From Sphagnum compactum (Eukaryota > Bryophyta > Sphagnopsida > Sphagnales): a DNA stretch of 64,000 nt. Positions 49,614 through 63,029 of the stretch are shown one piece after another (the first letter of the stretch is position 1; each line of letters begins with the position of its first letter). Under the pieces are notes generated by a model. The model had not been told where the DNA came from. It ran no database searches and worked only from the letters and a program-made list of their open reading frames with translations. The position numbers and the translations under genes were made by a program. The stretch is taken from the NCBI GenBank assembly GCA_965153455.1, contig OZ234494.1, positions 2,046,001-2,110,000 of the forward strand, in the 5' to 3' direction.

Positions 49614-52600
49614 ATGTACCCACTTTCCGGGAAGTTGGCGAAGAAGGTATGCCACTGTCGCCAGGACATTTTTGAGGGACTCTATTGCTGCTGCTGCTGC
49701 TGCTATCTACCTGCCTCTCTCTCTCGTGCTCTCTTGTATTACATAACACTCTCAAATCTATCTTTATTGCCTTTAGCTCAAACCCTAGATTTTGAAGGTT
49801 GTTTTTCAGGGTTGAACGGATCTTATACATAGATCAACAGATTCTTGAAATTTTTTTTTTGTTAAGAATGCTTGAGTATGTGGGTGTCATTGAGGTCTTT
49901 CATCTGATTTTTTAATTTTTAGTTTTTGCTGGTCATTTGAATGAGAGACTCGGGAAAGCCTTCTTCCTAAGGAAGGCTCAAGTGGGTGGCATTGGCTTTT
50001 AGTGATTTGTACTGTATATTATTGGTAACTGTGAAGGAAAGCGACAGTAATGGTGGGACTGGTACAGAAGCCAGGGATGTTCTAGCAAGATGGACTAGGT
50101 TTGAACTTTGAACAGCAGAGAGTTTAGGGTACTGACCAATACTGCTGTTGGACTTTTTCACTTCTTATGCAGCTGAAGAGGCCAACAAGGAACCCAAAGG
50201 TATGCATTCTTATTCTTCCGGCAGCCCTTAGTTTTTTGAGTGTGTCAATGTGGAACTTGCACATGAAGAAGATCAATCTGCATTTGTATTGCTTGGTAGC
50301 AAGTTGCAACAAGCAAATAGTGTGGACAGTAGTAGTGTGGACTTGACTAGCTGCAAGCAGATAATGGGGTTCATCCCCACCAGATGAGGTGAACCGGTCA
50401 GCACAGTCTGGGAACCCTAAGTGCATTTGTTACCCCTCAAAAAGACAATAACCCTAAGAGCATACCTTTGAAACCCACAGACCATGCTTGTTGGCATATG
50501 TAATGCTGTTGTCCACAGTCTCCACTTGCTTGAAGCAGCCAACAATATGTGCTGCTCTTTCAAGTGGGTTCAGCATTTCTAGCTCTCCATCATGCAACAC
50601 CTCAACAACTATGTGCTTCTTTTCCTTAGATCATTGACCTGTGCAAGTCACATTATAACCTGGCACATGATGTCTAGCTGAGCGTACTTTGGATTAAAGT
50701 ATTTATTTGATCCTGATAGAGTCTGGTTATATTTGATGCCAGTATGTTTTTGGGCCAGGTGTGATGTTTGCATGCAAGTATGGTGCTGCTGATTCAGGTT
50801 TTGTGAGCTGCAGGAAAAAAGACCAGTGTATGTTGGTCTCTAGCTGGTGAATGTCATAGTTAGGTTTTAGTCAACATCACACTCTTCTTTCTGTGACTCC
50901 AGATTCCCATTATTGCAGGAAATATTTAAGCGGTTGCCAGTTCCAAAGAAGCCTCAAGATTTTTCTTTGGCGCTGGACTTCATAAAGGAGGTCATGGAGA
51001 ATGAGAAGGAGCCCCCTCCTTACTTTCTCATCCGTCGCAGTATCTGCTCTAACATAGGTTATAAGGCGAGGTGTTGGTGATGTGAGAGAGTCAGATGCAT
51101 TAGCTCCTGCAGAATGGTCTGTTCAAGGGTTTCTGTTCAACATACTTAGAAGATGCAGATATTCTGTTTTTTTATCTCTGAAATTGATAGGAAAAAAACT
51201 AGTAGATGCCATGCAACTACATTATTGAGATCTGACCAGTTTATCTGGAGTCCTTGATTAGTGGAAAGATGTCTTTATGATCAAGAGGAAACGGGATGAT
51301 AGCGATGATGGTGTGGGATGTGGTTGTGGTTCCACTGGAGATACATGTGGGGAGGATTGTGAATGCAGGTTTGTCACTTTTGGAAATCAAAAGTTTTTAT
51401 GAGTGCATCGTATTCCTTATCCTTGTGGGGGTTGTATCTCCTCCGTTCTGTTCTTCATTCTTGCACAGACTAAACTGATTTAGAAATTCTATTGTGGAAC
51501 ATTTTGAAGCAATTGAAACTGAAGAGAGGATATTTGGCTCTAAAATTTGGAGATGTTGTGGGGAGGTAGGGTGCAGAGTATGAGCTGTTCCAAGAACTGC
51601 AATTGCCGTGACAATTGTTGCAACATGCCTTTCCGGAAAGAAAGGCGCCTCAAAGTGGTAAAGGTATGCCCTTCTTTTTAGGTCAGCTATGAGGTGAGTC
51701 CAATCTTCCAGTTGCCTTCCCATGTGAAAACCTGTCTTACACATTATCACCACAAATGAAGTAGAGCATTCATGTCAATAACATGGTTGCATTTATCTAT
51801 ACAGCTTGCAAGTGAACCAATCGGTATTTCAGGCGATTGATGAGATGACAGGTCGTATATGCAGACAAAGACAACACTGTGACAACTTACAGTTTCCCCT
51901 AGTGTTATGACCTCAATGTGTTCATCTCAATGTGCATCTCTTTGACAACGGCCAGAGGAAGGAAACAAGAGGAGAATGCATTTCACAGTTGTGTGATTGG
52001 GCTCTGTATCTGCTGACTATGTACTTGTCTTTTATTCCCTGTAAGCATGTGGGTGTATGCTCTGCTGTGTACATTCTCCCTTTGTGTGGATGTTGCCCAC
52101 CAGGGTGTATATCACAGTCCAGACTGCCAGGTATCACTGGTAGATTGGACATTATGTTAAAAAGGACCAAGATGTAGTCATGAGTGGTTGCTCAGGAGGC
52201 CCAGTTTACTGCCTGCTGTCCAAGCCTTGCTAAAGAGAGACAGATCTGGTGAATACATGGACCAATTGCTGAATATGATGGTCTTTGCTGGTCTTTGGGA
52301 GCCAGACAGAACATTGTGGGTGGGGTGCACAAGCTGCTGAATTTATCCGAAAGGGTGACTTTGTTATCGAGTACACAGGGGAAGGTATGTCAATGGCATT
52401 CTAGGAGCAAGAAAGCAAAGATCAGGAGGAAGCATGAGTGGACTATAGCCAATATTTGCCTGAAAAGATTTTTCTGGAAAAAAGAAGCTGCAAGAGAAAT
52501 AAACCTAATTTATCTGTGTCATGTATAATGCATGTGTTGAGTGGTACCAGTCTTCAAACATCATGCTGAATGATTGTCTGTGATACTCTGGGAGGGAACT

Positions 52601-54709
52601 GATCTTGGCCAGATATGACTGCAGTGATAAATGATGCAATGTGTGAGAAGCGGCTCTGGGAAATGAAGGGCCGCCGAAGTATTTGCAACTTCTACATGTG
52701 TGAGATTGCCAAGGACTTTATTATTGATGCCACCACGAAGGGAAATGTGTCTCGGTATCTCAACCACAGCTGTCTACCCAATTGCAAGCTTGAGAAATGG
52801 TTTTTGACCTTTCCCTCCCACCATTGTTAAATCCTGCGAGAACCAGATGACTATATTGTCTGCTGGCTCTACTTTTTCATTTCTCCCAGTAGATGAATAT
52901 GCATAAGATGCTGCCAATGCTGCGTAAAGATGCAATGTATATTACATTTGAAATCCTGTGCCCAGGTATCATATTTTTAATGGTCTAGATGGCAGTTTTG
53001 GATAGAGTTTCACATCCTGGTGGTGTGAAGTTTGTTGGCTCCAGTGGTGGCTCACTACTATTCAGGTCCATGCCCTCAAGCCTGACATCTGCAAAAGGAG
53101 AAATTGTATAGAGGAAGGGCAGATGATCTTTCTCTCCCTCTCTGGTCTCTGCTGCTGATTAACTCATAGCTACTGACTCGCTGCTGGTATAGGATGTGTT
53201 CAGTCCATGCATGTGTCTTAGTCTCTGATATAAGCTGGATAATTTTATAGCTACTCATTGGCTGCTGGTATAGGATGTCTCCAGTTCATCCATATGTGTT
53301 TAGTCTCTGATACAAGCTGCATAGTTTTTGTCCATATTAGGAACCACCAGTAGAGCTCATCATACTTAGAGAGCCTGATGATTTCTCATGGCAGTCATAG
53401 AAGGTGGGTACCCGGTGGACTTTTGAAGGTTTTAAAGTATGTGAAGATATCCTGAGTCTTCTGCAGCTGTAAATATTAGCAGTTCTTGAGTGTACGGGCA
53501 TTGTATGGTAGAACTCTTCTTGGACCTATATACTATAGGAGGATGGCATGATACATTCTCAACTAAGCTGACCCCTGTATGAGCAGTAAAGTAATGGTCA
53601 CTTATGGAAACATACTGGGTACCAAATTAGGAATATCTAGTTGCAGCAACAAGACTGCTGTTATACTGACTTCATTGATCTTTTTTCTAGTGGCTTTAGC
53701 GGATGTTCTGCATCCAAGTAGTCACCAGTGGTGTGCTTAAAGGATATGTTCAGGGTGCAGGAGGCCCCAACCACTACCCTATATATAGGCCTCTATGTCT
53801 TTTAGGCATAGATGCTTGCATATACAGGGACATGCTAAAATGAAATAAAAGCTCTTTCCTTCAGAAGCTTGTTGCAGCTTGAATGAGGATACTGTTGACT
53901 TTTTGATTTAGCAATGTCTCTGAGTGCTAGCCAACATCACGTCTGAGTCTTCCCATTGCTTCCGGAAAGGCAACAGAAACTCAGGACGCAGATTGTGTAT
54001 AATGGTTTGCCCAAGTTTTTGGGAAGATTATTATATGCTTATCTACACCCACTGTTGGGAGCTGATGAACTCAGTGGGTAGTCATGGCGGCTCGTCACTG
54101 CCGTTCATGATGAAGGTGATGGTCTGTCACTTTGTGAGCGACTCTCATGAGGTTATGACTGCACTCATTGTCGTGTTACCTTTAATTGTTGTTGTGGAGA
54201 TTTCTCTGCAACTTCATCGATCTCTCTTATACTGACATGGATCAAAACATTTGTGCACAGGCGAGTGGATGGTGAAACCAGAGTTGGGGTGTTTGCACTA
54301 AGAGACATCAATGTTGGTGAATCTGTGACCTATGATTACAAGTGCGTAGCTCTGCTTACTTTTCATTTCTAATTGTGTTGCCATTAGTCACATTTAACCA
54401 GAAGAGGTATCTCTCTTGAAGTGCAAAGATTGATTTCCTGATTGTGTCAAGATTATCTATATTATGAAAAGGTGGTTTTGGAGTGCATGTAGGTATATTG
54501 AGTTTGGTCCAAATGTGAAATGCTGTTGTGGAGCTCCCAACTGCCGGGGTGCAATTGGAGAGAGGTTTAACAGCAACCGAGTGAAGTCCAGATGCAGTGA
54601 GTTCTGCATCAAGTGGGGTTTTCAGCAAAAGCGGTCATCTCTACTCACACAATCTCCACCCCTATTTGATGGTTTGAGAATACAGAAGAAGCAACAGAGT
54701 GCATGGTGA
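49614..54709 (+). CDS. ASH1-like histone-lysine N-methyltransferase (ASHH3/4 type)
   Basis: Nine exons: 49614-49646, 50173-50199, 50919-51039, 51269-51368, 51570-51663, 52306-52384, 52625-52799, 54261-54341, 54493-54709 (TGA). All are GT-AG and in phase, giving 308 residues. It should transfer methyl groups from S-adenosylmethionine to histone H3, K36 by family. Order seen: basic N-terminus, PPPYFLIRRNVF, KRKRDDSDDG, AWS zinc region (CGCG at 78-81 through CSKNCNCRDNCCNMPF), SET (HCGWGAQAAEFIRKGDF, VIEYTGE, FYMCEIAKDF, IDATTKGNVSRYLNHSC, PNC; NHSC at 198-201; GVFALRDINVGE, TYDY at 233-236) and post-SET (CCCGAPNC at 247-254). All core SET motifs are present, so it looks active. The start is the only in-frame ATG after an upstream stop; a further 5' exon is possible. 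The tail of about 50 residues is basic. Confidence 0.92.
53165..53329 (+). repeat. 82-bp tandem duplication in the long SET-gene intron
   Basis: Copies at 53165-53246 and 53247-53329 run from atagctact through gctgctggtataggatgt and agtctctgata(t/c)aagctg. They are about 85% alike by eye. They lie in the 1.46-kb intron between exons 7 and 8, which splits the SET domain just after NHSC. Confidence 0.85.
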
Positions 54710-57700
54710 ACATCACAATGACAAACTCTATGGTGTACCATTGTAAAATGTACACATTCACTGTGAAGTGCAACCATTGATCAGGTGAAGGCAGTTAGCC
54801 ATGCGTAAAGCAATCTCATGATAGGTTGTACCCCTATAGGAAGTGTTGTAGCTGGATGAAAAATTGTATTGATTTAACATTTGTGCCTGTCCAAAGGTTG
54901 AAAATCATTTGGAAACCCTCAATGTATGTGCTTTTGTGGGTTTCCTGGTGGCTGTTTCCAGTTGAAATTGGAGATTGGACTCTGGATGCTTATGCAAAAG
55001 GTGGTGATGCTGTGATCGTTTCATTGTAGAGATTCTTCCCAAAATCAAGACACTTTTATTGTGACCCTAATTTCTGGGCATGTGAAATAATGAAAAGGAA
55101 AATAATTCAAGAATAATGTGGAGAGTGTGATGGGATCAAGTGGAGGATTCCCAAAAGGGCTTGAGGTGCGCTCACTTTATAAGTTGAAACTTCCAAGAAG
55201 TCATGAATGCTAATAGAATAATTTTGGAGACGTCAAAACATGTGTAAGTTAAAGTGATTTTGGTAGTGTTGGAAATACTTCAAATGAAAGCTAGAAGATA
55301 GTGAAAGATTATGCACTACCTTACATAATATGTTAAAACTCCTCAAGTTCTTGTCATGACATAACAAATTCTCAAAATCCTTTTGTTGAAATTGAAACAA
55401 ATTTATGTTTCATAGATTTTGTAATTCATGACTCTCACAAAACATACTTATGAGACATGTGAGAGCATTTGCTTATATGGCCTTATCATAACCTTTTCTT
55501 GATTTTATTCCTCCACAAATTTCCTGAGTGGTTGTGACTTTTCATCGATACTGTTTTTGGACTTTTCAAACCCTCATACTATCCATAAAGACTATTTCTT
55601 TAGAAATATGATTCCAACATTTTATAACCTTCATTGGAATATTGCTCATGACACCAAGACCATTTTATTGGAACATGTCTTGACTTTTGACCCTTTGCAA
55701 CCGTCACTCCAAACATTTGGAACTCATCTAAATTTTAACTCTTGAAATGGGAATTAAAGTTGAAGATTTTGGACTGCTTCGGTTTGACCTTGTGCACAAT
55801 TCCCACTTTGAAGGGGGTGTGTTTTTATTCCTTTCAACTTATGTAATGCTTTGGCCTTGCTCTCCACCGATCTCCCAATCTGGTAAGCCCCAACCTTGGT
55901 CACAAGCCAAGGAAAAGGTTGCAACAACTTTCTATTATAGGATCGTAGTCTTTATGCATGTTCGCAACATGTTTACAAATGTTCTATTGTTGTCTAATGA
56001 TAATACAATTTTATAATATGATTCCTTGATAATCGCTTAACGTGTCTTAACTCTTTGCTATGCATGTAATCTTTGCAAATAGGCTCATAACTCTAGATTT
56101 TCTTAGTGTTGAAAGACACCTCCTTCATTAAAAAAAACATTTTGAATTTAATTTGATCAAAAGTGCATAAAATTTTTGAAAAATTATTGGCTTGCTTAAA
56201 TTTTTCTTCAACAAGAGGCAACTATCTGATGCTCGAGTATGTGTCCATTTACTAATGTTTTTAGGTAAGTTTCAATAGTACAAATGATTAAATTATGTCA
56301 TTTTGTATAATTGTTAAGGGTAACATGATAACATGATAATTTTCATAGGTTCATATATATGAACTAAAGTGTGTAAAATTAGACATTTTAAAGTAGTTCA
56401 ACTTTTTGGCTTGATTTAAAAAATAATAATATTAACTTGGAAAAAAATTCATTAAAAAAGGGTTATTCATATAATTTCAATTTTTGTTAGGAGATCATCC
56501 TTTCCTAAAATGGGGTTTGCACCTTTATTGATCTTCCTCCCCTATCATTCTTAACACAATGTATAGTATTAAAAGTCAATGGAGAAGAAAAAAATTGAAT
56601 AAATTGTGATTGACATTGCAATCAAAGATTCCATTGCTAGAAAGAAGATTACATTTTATTATTGTCATGTGTGTCAACCAAGCTTGGAATACCAAAGGCT
56701 TGAAACTTAGAAGGTCCTACCTTCTTAAATTGCTTTCTTGAACAACGTGTTTTGAAAAGATGCAAACATCCTCCATTTTACGATATTAGCATAGTGTGAA
56801 AGAAGTTGGTTACATAATGAATTCTACTCTTTGGTGAACTCACATCAGATTCTTCCTTTTGAAATATTTTTCAATGTTGATAGTTGAACTTCATTTTCAT
56901 TATTTTTGTATATGGTAGGACAAGTATGACCTTCAATAGTTATTTCTTTCCTTCTTGGCCTATTGTCATGTTCTCTTCTAAAAATTGGTAGTCTCATCTC
57001 ATTTTACAACTGTATGTTGTCACAATATTGATGATATTACTCATGATACAACTTACAACTATATTTTAAAATTTACAACAAGTTTTTGTAAAGAAACGAA
57101 TGGAAAAAAATTTGTAGCCTTATGGGAGTTCATCCAATTATAGGTAAGTGATCCCTTAGTTAATGACTAGAGGGCTCCTTGCAAAAAAAAAGAAAGAAAA
57201 TTTGGTCATGTCCCCTCTACTTATTTATACAACTAACATTATATACACTAAATTAGTTACATTTGTTTACTTGGGCTCTGTGTTACTTTGCACTACTAAT
57301 GATATGTTACTGTACATGTATTTCTTAGGGAAATGTTATCCAACATGTTGGGTGAACTAGCACCTACACTTCTATCATGATAAAAATTCAAAAATATTTT
57401 TAAACTGCTTCTAGACATTATAAATTTGTTTTCATACATCTAAAGGCACAAAAGTCAAAAAATGGAATCAATGCTCACAAAGAAGGAAGAATAATAATAA
57501 TCTTACACCGTACTTGAAAATAAATCAACAATAAACTAATGTGAAAAAACTTTGGGAAAATCCTCTCAAGGTGACTTTTTCCTTCCTTCCAAAAGAAGCC
57601 CATTTATTGCATCAACATGGTTTGTTGTGTAATACAAATCTATAAAGAGTAGTTTCATGTTGTATATTTTGTTTTTTCATGTGAGAATGCACAATTTACA

Positions 57701-58739
57701 AACACACATTCATTGAAATAAATTACAATCATTCTTCACATGCCATTTTATATTAGCTTTGTACAATATATGATCTCAATCAAGTTGGGATTTAAAGAGA
57801 ACATGGAGATAATGGCTCAACAAGCTTCTACAAAATTATATCAATAGTAGATACACAATATACTTGTTATATGTATTTTTTCTTTCTTTCTTCAAGATTA
57901 GGGCAATTGGTTGGATGTAAGATTTTATTCATAGCCATTATTGAAATTTTACCTTGATTAAAGGGGTGGTTACCTTCCCCACATTTAGACCCATCCCAAT
58001 TTTATTTAGTGTGCACACAAAAAATTAAATATCAAAAGTTATATTAAAAGATTATGAACACATTACAATAACATTTAGAGAGTTGAAGGTTTTCAAAGTA
58101 TTCTTCACTATAATCCAAAATGAAAGGGATGTAATCTATGTTGGGAGAAAATTGGAAAACACCGAGTAGTAATAACAATGTGTGTTTAATTTTCAAGTTT
58201 GAGTAATTGATAAGTGTTTTACAAGTGGAGTTCAAGTTGTCATGCAAATTTTTTAATACTAAAGTTATATTTGATAAAAATGTTTTGTTCTTCATGTCCA
58301 ATTTTCAAGTACTATTCATTTTCATTTATTCACTTTTGTTCAAGAAATGGCATCTACAAATCACACATGTTCATAATTGTATGTAGGTATACATGCTACA
58401 AAAACGACAACATTGAAAACCATGGGAACTACAAAATGATATATCTAATGAAGGATTGTTGTATAATTTCATGAATTCTTGATTATTTGAAAAAATGTTA
58501 ATGCACACATGTAAAACATACTTGATTGTGGATGGTTTATAATGTTGCAATGATGTCTTTTTCATGAATTTCATTTTATAAGCTGCTTAATCTTATGTCC
58601 TTAACACAATATATTCAAGTTGTAAACATTATATTATCACACAAAACATTGGAGGTTGCAAATCACACATGTCATAAGTGAATTCATCATCATCAAAATT
58701 AAAAACTAAGGACAATAATTTGTTTGTTTATTTGTCACA

Positions 58740-59560
58740 TTGAAATCTCCAAAACCACAATGCTCCTCGCAATGCTTTTGGTAATGTTGGAAAGCCTTCA
58801 AAGAATAGGGGTGCATTGTAGTGGTTTGGTAGTGTTTAGACCTATGGTGCAAGAGTTATTGAATATTGAACAAATTTATTAGATACAATTCAAAGAAACA
58901 AAACTAAATATTGAAAAAAAATTGGGGCAAAATTTTGGTATCCTTGAAAAGCCATTGATTAGTGGGATTCCTTGGAGGTGATTTTGTAAAATTGAGATCT
59001 AAGATGGGGGAAATATTGAATAATTTTCATCAGTATAAATTAATATATTTTTTCCCAATTGAGCTTATCATCAAGGTTTTGTTCACATTTGGAACAATAG
59101 TCCTATACACATGTGGGCTAACATTGCATGCCAAAAACTAATCTATGTATTAAAATAATTTTTATTTCATTTATTATGTGAAGATCTCCCAAAACATCAC
59201 ACCCCCTACCATGCTCTTTATCATGTTGGAAAGCCTTCAATGAGTAAGGGTGCACACAATTGTGGTTATTCTAATCTTTAGACCTATGGTGTGGGAGTTA
59301 TTGAATATTGAACAATTTTGTCGAAGAAAAGTTCATAAAATCAAAACTAAATATTTTTTTTGTATTGGGCCCACTCTTGATGTTGTTGGAAAGCCCCTAA
59401 AAAGTTGGATTTAATGGAGGCAATTTCGTAAAATTTAGACCGAAGTTGCGAGAGAGATTGAATTCTGAGTAATGTTTGTCATTGAAACTAATTTAAAAAA
59501 TATTATTTCCACAATTGGACTTTATCCTGAGGGATCCTGTTCACACTTGGGTCAGTAAGT
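58740..59560 (+). repeat. Dispersed '400-bp' family, copies 4 and 5 in tandem
   Basis: Copy 4 is about 58740-59125 and copy 5 about 59180-59560. Both carry tgttggaaagccttcaa, ggtgca, then tttagacctatggtg with gagttattgaatattgaac, a second 'ggaaagcc' phrase, ggatt with 'ggaggtgattttgtaaaat' or similar, and 'gttcacatttgg'/'gttcacacttgg' ends. They are closer to each other than to the copies near 44 kb and are in the same orientation. Confidence 0.75.
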
Positions 59561-59639
59561 CAGTGCCACGGAGGCCACACTAAAGTATTGAAAAATGAGA
59601 TAGAAACTGGACCGAGCAGGGTATCAAAAAAACTGATAC

Positions 59640-59880
59640 CCGCGCACCACCGGATTCGTCCCTTCACCCTCCCCCCCCCCCCCAAACAGGAGCGCCCCTG
59701 GGTGCTACCCGGACGCTAACTTGGCGGCAGCACCGCCGCGGCTTTAGTGGCGCTCCTACCACCTAGCAGCTTTTCTAGCCGCCAGGCTACAAAGTTGGGG
59801 TTGTAAGCGTCAGGCGGAGGAGATTTGGAATCTAGTCTGTTGAAAACAGGGCGTGCTCTGGAGTAGCTGGCTGCATGCCT
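59640..59880. other. GC-rich island with a C13 run
   Basis: About 240 bp of GC-rich sequence with repeated gccgcc/ggcggc words and a run of 13 C (59671-59683), directly following dispersed repeat copy 5. A minus-strand frame (59716-60015) crosses it with peptide words such as PPPDAYNPNFVAWRLEKLLGG, but no family is recognised. It could be a captured gene fragment or the head of an inserted element. Confidence 0.4.
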
Positions 59881-60654
59881 CCTACAAATTGCACATTGCC
59901 ACATAAAAAACACCAAATTCTCAAAGCCACTTTTATTAGGCGGCTTTGCTTTGGTCCCTTCTAGGACCCCAAAAGGCAGGGGGAGAAAGCACAAAAGCAC
60001 AAAGCACTCCACCATTTTGTTTGGATTTGAACTCTAGAAGTATTATAAATAGCATAAGAATAGTTGAAAACTCAAGGGGTCAATCTCTTAACAGATGCTT
60101 GGCTTGGAAATTGGTTTTCCATAAGCGAAAGATCAGATGGAGTTTGAGTGGTGTATGCTCTCCACTTTCCCTCCACAATAATAACCAAAAAAAGAAAAGA
60201 ATGTGGAGTTGTTGGCTTGATGATGCATGCCTAAGCCCTAAAATGGCCTTTGCATTCTACTTGGGATGAAGTACAGCCTTCAAAAATCATAATATATACC
60301 TGGCCAGTTCCACACTAAATTCTATTATTTTGGGAGATGTTGAAATTTTCAAAAAACATCAGAATTAAATTTTTTTCTTGAGGAGAAAATTAAAGAATCT
60401 GCTATGGAATATTTGAGAATATCTATCATTTTGTCAAAATGGAATCCTCAAAATTAATTGATTATTCAATCCCCAAACATGTGACCAAGCTACTACAATG
60501 TGTGGAAATGGGTTTGGACCTGTAAATCTGCACTCAATCCACAAAACCCAGTAAACAACTGACCATTTTTGGCAGGTTGAGCATAATGATTGGTCCAGGT
60601 GGTGGCATTTAAATAGTCTCTCACCTCATACTCTCAAATTTTTTTAATGCAGAT

Positions 60655-60666
60655 GGGGGGGGGGGG
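60655..60666 (+). repeat. Poly-G run of 12
   Basis: Homopolymer in AT-rich sequence, after gcagat. It is one of several G/C runs of 8-17 in the spacers. Confidence 0.9.
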
Positions 60667-61447
60667 TGGGGAAACAATTAAAACTCTGTTGGATGTGATA
60701 AACATTGGTAGAAGGCCAAATTTTCATTAATACAATTATTAAAATTTTTAAAAGCCCAATAGGTAGTGTGTTCTTAGGAAGGGCTATTAATCCAGGCCAA
60801 AAATAGTGGCAGCCAATTTTAGGAATAGAATTTCCATGCAACGAGTGAGAAGATGAGTCATGGACGAAGGGGTCTCCCTATTTTTCTTGTGGGCAGACCT
60901 GCTCTCAAATGTGGAGTAGACGCATGCAGTTGGGCAGTTTGTCGTGCTCGGCAGAAGAGCTCTATCCTTGAAATGTTGGATCAAACTACAAAATATGATT
61001 GTAAATCCCAGTGCAAATTCTGTGCTATTCTCCTGCAATGATGCATTTGTTGAAGTTTGGACCGTAATTCTCTAGTGTTGACGGAGGGTGTTATTATTAG
61101 GTCATGTTTTGCCAGTGCTTGCAATAGGACCCGCTTCAGGAAGCGTTGGAACTGGTTTAAAAGCATACCTTCGGTGAGATCTCACGCTTACTAGGTTGCA
61201 TTTACCAAGGCATTAATTAAGTACTGGCAGAGTTCATAACGTTTCTGTTCCATGGGACGTTGAGCTTGATTGTGCCAGGATTCACAGCGTTTTTTCTAGG
61301 CATTTTTTTAATGTAGCCTAAACAAGATCTGAAGTTCAAATCTTTTATCAACCTTCTATATTTAAAGTGACACACTTGAGTTATCCGTAAAGTCACCTTG
61401 TGTTCACACTCTCTTTCACCGCTATCCCCTCTTTCAATGGTATCTGC

Positions 61448-62725
61448 AAAGTAAGGAAATTTTATTGAATCTCACTATGACATGCTGAAACTCAGAGTTT
61501 AATGCACAAGGTTCGAGATTAATTATAGTAGTTGTACAGGTAGGAGCAGTGAAAGTATATGTAGCAGCAGTGGAGGCGCTCAGGAAAAAGGAAAGACAGG
61601 ATGAAACTCAGGAACTAGTTTGGGTCACAGTTATTTCGTTTTGTAAAATTTTCATTCCCAGCTACGTGTTTGATGGCCTATTATGCTGAAACTGGCCGTT
61701 CTCGCCCCCTAATCGCATGACTTTATGGACAAATCTACTGAAAACCAAGTATAAAAATCTGGCGAATTTTACTTTGTTTTTGTAACTTCTGATTAAAACA
61801 TCATACGTGTCATTCCAAAATCATGTCATCTTCCAATTTCGCTTGTAGTATATAATATTAGGTTCTCTAGTTACGAGAGATCCACAACCTCATGAGCATC
61901 TTTGAGTTTTGTTGAACATTGTCTAACATTAACTGCAGTGCCTAATCAATCAGAGCTTCAAGACACTTTATAATGTTGAAAATAGAGCCAACCCAGCCTC
62001 TTTTCTCACCCTTTGTGCTCATGGAGATAGTCTCTAATACCTACTTTGATGCAAACGGGGCCCACATCTTATGTACAACTGAATTTGGAGAAGTTCAATT
62101 AGTGTGACCAGATAGGGTTTTGAAAATTTTCATGCAACATGAATGATGGATGAGTAGTGAAAGTTAGTATTTGGGTGCATGACTGGGGAGGTGCTAGAAA
62201 ACAGATGCACAGTGCAGCTGACCCTGCATTAATTGTGGGGATTTGGGATGACATGATGCCCCCACGTTCATGGCACAGGTCACTTTGAGGGATAGACTGA
62301 CCAGTGACTCCTAGGTTACTTTGGACACTGTGTTGAACTACTGAAGAAACAGTGGAAGACTGTTCTCTGACTCTGGTCCATTAGATAAACACATGCTAGA
62401 ACAAGGGATGTGTCACACTGTGGCCTTGCCATTTACATTAAAAAGTATCTTAAGGCAAAAGAAGAATTATGGAAACTCAATCATTTCACCGTGCCAAAAT
62501 TTAATCTTCAAAAAATCCTCTAGAGTCTTTGGGCCTCTTTCAGCACTATTGTAAAGTAAAGAAATTTTATTGAATTTGGGTACGAAATGCTGAAACTCAG
62601 CATTTAATGCATAAGGTTCAAGAGTAATTATAGTAAGTTGTAAAGGTGGGAGTAGTGAAATTATGTGTAGCAATTGTGGAGGTGCTAGGAAAAGGGAAAG
62701 TCAAGGTGAACTCTGTTTAGCACAA
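61448..62725 (+). repeat. Pair of about 175-bp direct repeats, 1.1 kb apart
   Basis: Copies at about 61448-61627 and 62551-62725 share aaattttattgaat, atgctgaaactcag, tttaatgca(c/t)aaggttc, gattaattatagta / gtaattatagta, gtagcag / gtagcaa and tggagg(c/t)gct. They are about 75-80% alike by eye. They could be decayed terminal repeats of a short element or a segmental duplication; the 920 bp between shows no coding. Confidence 0.65.
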
Positions 62726-63029
62726 AAATTTCTGAGTTTTCTCCCCTCTGGGGCCCCTCGCCGTTGAATACTAATGTTTCTTTTAGCTGTGTTGTTTTTA
62801 ATCTCACCCTGTTTATTACCAAACTCAAGCTTCTAGAGTTGTGTTTTTCTAACTTTAAAGATAAATCTATTGTATGCCCTTAATGATCATACTTTTTTTA
62901 CAAATTCATATTAATTAGTTGTAACTGCATGTTTCACGTTTATTTGTGCAATGAACCATTTGGTTATCAGCAAAAACATTATGGAATCCCCTTCCTTAGG
63001 TAAAATTCATATTTTTCACATTGTTTTAC

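Noticed and set aside
51040-51070. SET-gene exon 3 ending at ACATAG|GTTATA.
   Set aside because: The earlier donor CGCA|GTATCT restores the RRN motif typical of the family.
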